Assembly: GCA_024349725.1 (NCBI GenBank)
Contig: AP026064.1
Coordinates: 704,592 to 768,591 of the forward strand
From: Arsenophonus endosymbiont of Ceratovacuna japonica
Lineage (GTDB): Bacteria; Pseudomonadota; Gammaproteobacteria; Enterobacterales; Enterobacteriaceae
Reading direction: 5' to 3'
DNA: 64,000 bases
Part shown: in pieces, positions 59,275 through 64,000 of the stretch
How positions within the stretch are numbered: position 1 is the first letter of the stretch
Layout of the letters: every line of letters begins with the position of its first letter
Made by a program: the position numbers and the translations under genes
Notes under the pieces: model-generated
The model's input: the letters and a program-made list of their open reading frames with translations, nothing else
Database searches by the model: none
Told to the model about the DNA's origin: nothing

Positions 59275-59883
59275 TTATTTTGTTTTTGATACAATCACCA
59301 TTGCTGGGCGTAATAAACGACCATTTAAAGTATAACCTTTTTGCATAATATCAATAACTTGATTAGGTTTATATTCTTGAGAATCAACCATAGTCATAGC
59401 TTGATGTAATTCTGGATTAAAAGGAATATGTTTCTCAGAAATTACTTTAATACCATATTTTTCAATAACAGATAAAAAAGATTTTAATGTTAATTCAAGC
59501 CCTTCAAGCATTAATGTTGACTCAGATTTTTCACGATCAACAATTCCAACAGCTCTTTCTAAATTATCAATTACAGGTAATAATTCATTAACAAATCTCT
59601 CTAAAGCAAACTTATGAGCTTTTTCAACATCTTGTCCAGTTCTACGACGAATATTTTCTATCTCAGCTTTAGAACGTAATAATATTTCAAGTTCACGTTT
59701 TTGAGATTCAATTAATTTTTTCTCTAATTCAATAATACGAGAATCAATTAATTCTTCATCAATAGAATTGATAACTTGATCAGACTTAATTACTTCTTCT
59801 TTTGCCTCATTTTTTTGTATTTTGTTTAATTCTTTTTCTTTATAAATTTCCTCATCATGCACTTTATTATCTTCATTACTCAT
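59275..59883 (-). CDS. grpE: GrpE, nucleotide exchange factor of DnaK
   Basis: Releases ADP from DnaK in the heat-shock chaperone cycle. The charged N-terminal part and long helix (about residues 35-110) precede the core: KAEIENIRRRTGQDVEKAHK, FVNELLPVIDNLERA and the C-terminal beta domain MQKGYTLNGRLLRPAMV. I start at the ATG giving MSNEDNK because GGAG lies seven bases before it; the frame can be extended four codons to a GTG. About 202 residues against 197. A heat-shock-type promoter lies upstream. It is divergent from nadK, as in E. coli. Confidence 0.96.
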   Translation of the reverse strand: MSNEDNKVHDEEIYKEKELNKIQKNEAKEEVIKSDQVINSIDEELIDSRIIELEKKLIESQKRELEILLRSKAEIENIRRRTGQDVEKAHKFALERFVNELLPVIDNLERAVGIVDREKSESTLMLEGLELTLKSFLSVIEKYGIKVISEKHIPFNPELHQAMTMVDSQEYKPNQVIDIMQKGYTLNGRLLRPAMVIVSKTK

Positions 59884-59930
59884 AAATATCTCCACATTCT
59901 TTTAATATTAATATAAATTAATAAATTATT

Positions 59931-59956
59931 ATGGGGGTAAAAATTTATGATTCAAT
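59931..59956 (-). promoter_or_regulatory. Sigma-32 (heat-shock) promoter of grpE
   Basis: On the minus strand ATTGAAT (59956-59950), 13 bases, then CCCCAT (59936-59931) followed by AAT. This fits the RpoH consensus CTTGAAA/CCCCAT. A run of five C in this near-pure A/T DNA is unlikely without selection. The transcript start would lie about 40 bases before the grpE ATG. Confidence 0.78.
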
Positions 59957-60170
59957 AGAATATTAGTTTTACATTAATAAATAAATTAACTATTTTAAAT
60001 TTTTATTTAACACAGTATATTATTAAAAAAAAAAAATTAAAGAATATATTTAAAATTATTAAAATATATATTACATTTTATATATAAAATGTCATTTTAT
60101 CTATTTTTAGAATTTTATATTTTAGTAAAATTCAATTAAGAATATGCTAATTTGTAATTAGGTAATAAAA

Positions 60171-61070
60171 ATGTTAATAGAAAAAACAAAAAAAAAGATA
60201 CTATTTAAATATATTGGTATTGTTGGTCACCCTAGAAATATAAAAGCATTATTGACTTATAAACAAATCTATAACTGGTTACAAAAACAAAAATATAAAG
60301 TTATTATTGAACAACAAATTGCTAAAAAACTTAAATTAAAAACTGCTACTATAGGTAAATTAAGAGATATTGGTAAAATATCTGATTTAAGTATAGTTAT
60401 TGGTGGTGATGGTAATATGTTAAGTGCAGCACGTGTATTATCACGCTATAAAAACAAAATTATTGGTATAAATTTAGGTAATCTTGGGTTTTTAACTGAT
60501 ATTGGTCCAGATAATGCATTAAAACAGCTAAAAGAAGTATTAGATGGACATTTTTATGAAGAACAACGATTTTTATTAGAAACTAAGATAATTAAAAAAA
60601 ATAATAAATCACAAATTAGCTCTGCAATTAATGAAGTTATTTTACATCCAATAAAAGTGACTCATATGATTGAATTTGAAGTTTATATTGATGATTATTT
60701 TGCTTTTTCTCAACGCTCTGATGGGTTAATTATTACCACACCGACTGGCTCAACAGCTTATTCATTATCTGCTGGTGGACCAATATTAACACCTAATATT
60801 GATGCTATTGCAATAATTCCAATGTTTCCTCATACACTATCTTCTCGTCCACTAGTTATTAATAGTTATAGCAATATAAAATTAAAATTTAAAAAAAAAA
60901 ATATTAATTATGAACTTAGCTATGATAGCCAAATTGTTTTGCCTATACAATATGGTGATGAAATATTAATTAAAAGAAGTAATAAAAAACTTAATCTTAT
61001 TCATCCAAAAAATTATAATTATTTTAATACATTGAGTTCAAAACTAGGTTGGTCAAAAAAAACATTTTAA
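60171..61070 (+). CDS. nadK: NAD kinase
   Basis: Makes NADP from NAD and ATP. The catalytic GGDGNML is near residue 76, followed by the NAD-binding NLGFLTDI, the adenine/ribose region AINEVILHP and the glycine-rich [17 protein letters not shown]. 299 residues against 292; the extra residues are a lysine-rich N-terminus before [16 protein letters not shown] lies before the ATG. Divergent from grpE; recN, next in E. coli, is gone. Confidence 0.97.
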   Translation: MLIEKTKKKILFKYIGIVGHPRNIKALLTYKQIYNWLQKQKYKVIIEQQIAKKLKLKTATIGKLRDIGKISDLSIVIGGDGNMLSAARVLSRYKNKIIGINLGNLGFLTDIGPDNALKQLKEVLDGHFYEEQRFLLETKIIKKNNKSQISSAINEVILHPIKVTHMIEFEVYIDDYFAFSQRSDGLIITTPTGSTAYSLSAGGPILTPNIDAIAIIPMFPHTLSSRPLVINSYSNIKLKFKKKNINYELSYDSQIVLPIQYGDEILIKRSNKKLNLIHPKNYNYFNTLSSKLGWSKKTF

Positions 61071-61655
61071 TCTTTTTAATTAATGTTGATTATATAAAAT
61101 AAAATAATATTATATATTTTTATATCAATATATATTTAATTTTTTATTAATACTACTAATTATTTTATAATAAAATTATTTAAATATATAATTAATATAT
61201 AATTAAATTATTATTAATAATAAAATAACATTAATATAAAATTATAATAATTAATTAAATTAAAATAATAAATAATTAAATTTATATTCTATTAATAATT
61301 TATTACATATTGCTTTTAAAATAAATATTGTTTTAATTATTTTTAAAATTTTATATTTTATTATTAATTATTATTAACAATTAATTTATTAACTAATATA
61401 ATAATAATTTACTATACAAATATATTTATTTTAATAATAAATAATTTTTTATAATAATCTATAATAACTAATTACTAACATTTAATTTTAAGTAAAAATA
61501 AATATTATATCAAATAAATTATTTTAATTTAATTAACATATTCACATTATAATCATATTTTAATTTAATCTTTATAATTATGTTTATAATAAAATTTTAA
61601 TAATATTAAATTAATTAATATTAATGATTAACATTTAATTAAATATAATTTATTA
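61071..61655. other. Convergent A/T region between nadK and prs
   Basis: 585 bases. recN would follow nadK in E. coli, and dauA would follow prs. I could read neither. Confidence 0.5.
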
Positions 61656-62603
61656 TTAATGTTCAAACATAGCTGAAATTGATTCTTCATTACTAATTCT
61701 TCGAATAGCTTCTGCTAACATACCTGATAATGTTAATAAACGAACCTTATTAAGCTGTTTAATTTCAGATGATAAAGGAATTGTATCACAAATAACAACT
61801 TCATCAATAAAAGAATTTTTAATATTAATAACAGCATTACCAGAAAATATAGGATGAGTAGCATAAGCAAAAACTCTATTAGCACCTCGTTCTTTAAGTG
61901 TTTCAGCAGCTTTGCATAAAGTTCCACTGGTATCTATTATATCATCAATTAATATACAATCACGATTAGCTACATCACCAATAATATGCATAACTTGAGA
62001 AATATTTGAAAGTGTTCTACGTTTATCAATAATTGCCATATCAGTATCATTTAATAATTTAGCAATAGCACGAGCACGTATAACGCCTCCTATATCTGGT
62101 GATACAACAATCGGATTATTTAATTTTTTTTGTAATATATCTTCTAATAAGATAGGGCTACCAAATACATTATCTACTGGAATATCAAAAAAACCCTGTA
62201 TTTGTTCAGCATGTAAATCAACAGTCAAAACACGATCAACACCAACTATAGAAAGAAAATCAGCTACTATTTTAGCAGTAATAGGAACACGAGTTGAACG
62301 TACTCGACGATCTTGACGTGCATATCCAAAATAAGGAATAACTGCAGTAATTCTACCAGCAGATGCACGACGTAAAGCATCAATCATAACAACAAGCTCC
62401 ATTAAATTATCGTTTGTTGGGGCACATGTTGATTGTATGATAAAAATATCGCCACCACGAACATTCTCATTAATTTGTACACTAATTTCACCATCACTAA
62501 AACGACCAACTTCTGCATTGCTAAGATTTATATATAAATGATTAGCAACACATTGAGCAAGTTCTGGTGTAGCATTACCAGTAAAAAGCTTTATATCAGA
62601 CAT
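61656..62603 (-). CDS. prs: Ribose-phosphate pyrophosphokinase (PRPP synthase)
   Basis: Makes PRPP for purine, pyrimidine, NAD, histidine and tryptophan pathways. 315 residues, identical in length to E. coli. ATP/ribose motifs: [31 protein letters not shown] and the PRPP loop DDIIDTSGT near residue 220. GAGG lies before the ATG. It follows ispE on the minus strand, 53 bases apart, keeping the lolB-ispE-prs order of E. coli. Confidence 0.98.
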   Translation of the reverse strand: MSDIKLFTGNATPELAQCVANHLYINLSNAEVGRFSDGEISVQINENVRGGDIFIIQSTCAPTNDNLMELVVMIDALRRASAGRITAVIPYFGYARQDRRVRSTRVPITAKIVADFLSIVGVDRVLTVDLHAEQIQGFFDIPVDNVFGSPILLEDILQKKLNNPIVVSPDIGGVIRARAIAKLLNDTDMAIIDKRRTLSNISQVMHIIGDVANRDCILIDDIIDTSGTLCKAAETLKERGANRVFAYATHPIFSGNAVINIKNSFIDEVVICDTIPLSSEIKQLNKVRLLTLSGMLAEAIRRISNEESISAMFEH

Positions 62604-62656
62604 TTAAACCTCAAATTATATATATATAAATATTATTAACTAAAATTATTATTGTA

Positions 62657-63532
62657 TTAATAATGATAATGTTCAGAAATTTCATCGCGAAATTTATGTA
62701 ATGGAGACTTGTTAACTCCTTTCGCAATAAAACATTTTATCCACTCTGGGGCTTTATTTAATACTTTACGAGCAGCTACTTCAGTTTTGAATGTAGAAAA
62801 AACACAAGAACCTGTTCCTGTAAGATAAGATTCTGTATATTGCAACATCCATGAAATAAGATTTTCAATCTTAGGAAATAGTTTTCTTACAAGTGGCTCA
62901 CAATCATTTGAATATTGCTCTTGCAATAATAATCTTAATGAACGCTTTACTGAATTTCTTTTTAATTCTGGATCAGTAAAAATTTGTTTAGTAGAAATAT
63001 TAATTCCAGGATACGCTACTAAATACCATTTTTCTTCTGGATTAGTTAATAAAAATTTATCACCAATACCTTCTGCAAAAGCAGAATGACCATATATAAA
63101 TATTGGAACATCAGCGCCAAGAGTTTTAGAAAGAATTGCTAAAGTATTATCATCAATATTCATTTGCCAAAGATAATTTAAAGCAATTAAAGTGGTTGCC
63201 GCATTAGAAGATCCGCCACCTAAGCCACCGCCTATTGGTAATCTTTTATTAAGATAAATATCAGCACCTTTATTATCATTGATACAATTTATTTTTAAAT
63301 AATAATTTTTCAATAAATATGCAGCTTTAATAATAAGATTTTTTTCTTCCGGTACATTAATAAATGATGTTAATAATCTAATTTTATTATCTTTACGTAA
63401 TTTAATCTTAATTTCATCAATATAATTAAGAAATTGAAATAAAGTCTGAATATCATGATAACCATCAGATCTATAACCAGTAATATAGAGAAATAAATTA
63501 AGTTTTGCTGGTGATGGCCAAATTGATATCAT
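62657..63532 (-). CDS. ispE: 4-diphosphocytidyl-2-C-methyl-D-erythritol kinase
   Basis: GHMP kinase of the MEP isoprenoid pathway. WPSPAKLNLFLYI at the N-terminus, the phosphate loop LPIGGGLGGGSSNAAT near residue 96 and LTGTGSCVF are present. I start at the ATG overlapping the lolB stop (TAATG), giving MISIWPSPAKLN, which fits E. coli MRTQWPSPAKLN; the frame extends five codons upstream into lolB. 291 residues against 283. The overlap suggests coupled translation after lolB. It implies undecaprenyl or quinone side-chain synthesis is retained. Confidence 0.96.
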   Translation of the reverse strand: MISIWPSPAKLNLFLYITGYRSDGYHDIQTLFQFLNYIDEIKIKLRKDNKIRLLTSFINVPEEKNLIIKAAYLLKNYYLKINCINDNKGADIYLNKRLPIGGGLGGGSSNAATTLIALNYLWQMNIDDNTLAILSKTLGADVPIFIYGHSAFAEGIGDKFLLTNPEEKWYLVAYPGINISTKQIFTDPELKRNSVKRSLRLLLQEQYSNDCEPLVRKLFPKIENLISWMLQYTESYLTGTGSCVFSTFKTEVAARKVLNKAPEWIKCFIAKGVNKSPLHKFRDEISEHYHY

Positions 63533-64000
63533 TAGTTTAATATCCAATTGTCTATTTTTAGTATAATATGTTTTTTACCTTGAGTTAATTCAATAATACT
63601 AGGTAACTTAATTTTATTATTATTATAATAAGCGAAATATTTTAAATTCCATGTTGTGATTTTTTTTTTATATTCTATAGTTCTTAATAATCCATTTTTA
63701 TATAATGTAAACGATATACTATTAATTGGCAAACCAATTAACCAATATGGCATGTTTTCAATAGGCATTGTTATTCCTGTTAATTGATACATTATTTGTG
63801 AGATATTTTTAGTAAAATATTTTTTAATTTCTCCGCATATTAATTTAGTAATTTTTGGACTTACATTTAAATCAAATTCTGTTATTCCTAATATATTAGT
63901 TAATAATATGTGATAATCAAATTTTGTATTTTGTTTCCAAAATAATTTAACATATATTTTATTATTTATATCAATATAAGATAAAGAACCTCGAATTTGA
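63532..64000 (-). CDS. lolB: Outer-membrane lipoprotein receptor LolB (N-terminus outside window)
   Basis: Receives lipoproteins from LolA and inserts them into the outer membrane. The minus strand is open to the window edge: QIRGSLSYIDINNKIYVKLFW matches LolB [20 protein letters not shown] (first part), then YHILLTNILGITEFDLN, QLTGITMPIENMPYWLIGLP and the end KIDNWILN. About 155 codons are present out of about 207; the signal peptide and lipid-attached cysteine lie outside. The short frame beginning at ATG 63792 is only part of it. Together with LolA it completes both soluble-side ends of the Lol route. Confidence 0.93.
   Translation of the reverse strand, partial: QIRGSLSYIDINNKIYVKLFWKQNTKFDYHILLTNILGITEFDLNVSPKITKLICGEIKKYFTKNISQIMYQLTGITMPIENMPYWLIGLPINSISFTLYKNGLLRTIEYKKKITTWNLKYFAYYNNNKIKLPSIIELTQGKKHIILKIDNWILN

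Overview
This window comes from a strongly reduced, extremely AT-rich genome of an obligate insect endosymbiont in the Gammaproteobacteria, order Enterobacterales. Three things support this. The proteins read like E. coli or Yersinia orthologs (GyrA, NrdA, ThrS, PykF, RplT). The enterobacterial-type regulator Hha is present. Several gene neighbourhoods keep the E. coli order: thrS-infC-rpmI-rplT-pheS-pheT-ihfA, nrdA-nrdB-yfaE, lolB-ispE-prs, pth-ychF, and engB facing polA. I see 39 protein genes (two cut by the window edges) and three tRNAs. By my addition they fill only a little over half of the sequence. The rest is almost pure A/T with no mobile elements, CRISPR or foreign islands. Retained riboflavin (ribA), SerC/PdxF, lipoprotein-transport and isoprenoid genes would fit a vitamin-provisioning symbiont, for example of a blood feeder (Wigglesworthia, Riesia, Aschnera or Arsenophonus relatives). 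The species assignment is inference only.

Layout. 1-3.5 kb: ychF, pth, trxB (minus strand). 4.1-9 kb: a wrecked lrp, then lolA, a possible rarA relic, serS. 9-14 kb: serC, ribA, lapA, a wrecked lapB, pyrF. 14-19 kb: tRNA-Ser(GGA), pitA, a large empty stretch, ahpC. 19.9-30 kb: hha, dapE, tyrS, a 3.5-kb empty stretch, ydjM, hxpB. 30.9-38 kb: the dense translation cluster thrS to ihfA. 38.9-42.5 kb: engB and polA. The polA exonuclease part is intact; its polymerase part is a readable pseudogene. 44.4-53.5 kb: gyrA, nrdAB-yfaE, apbE. 53.5-64 kb: pykF, grxD, rnt, tRNA-Phe, tRNA-Ser(UGA), tusE, grpE, nadK, prs, ispE, lolB.

The genes cover translation (SerRS, TyrRS, ThrRS, PheRS, IF3, L35, L20, Pth, TusE, RNase T), dNTP and DNA work (RNR class Ia, GyrA, PolA exonuclease, IHF-alpha), cofactors (NadK, RibA, Prs, ApbE), the envelope (LolA/LolB, LapA, DapE, IspE) and redox defence (AhpC, TrxB, GrxD).

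No new multi-gene system is visible. The notable content lies in two places. First, the apparently empty DNA still carries collinear, stop-riddled relics of genes expected from E. coli gene order: lrp, lapB and the Klenow half of polA. Second, several fine control devices have survived severe reduction: the AUU start of infC, a threonyl-tRNA-like operator before thrS, a phenylalanine-type attenuator before pheST, and a sigma-32-type promoter before grpE. A set of long perfect palindromes also stands out in the gene-free DNA.
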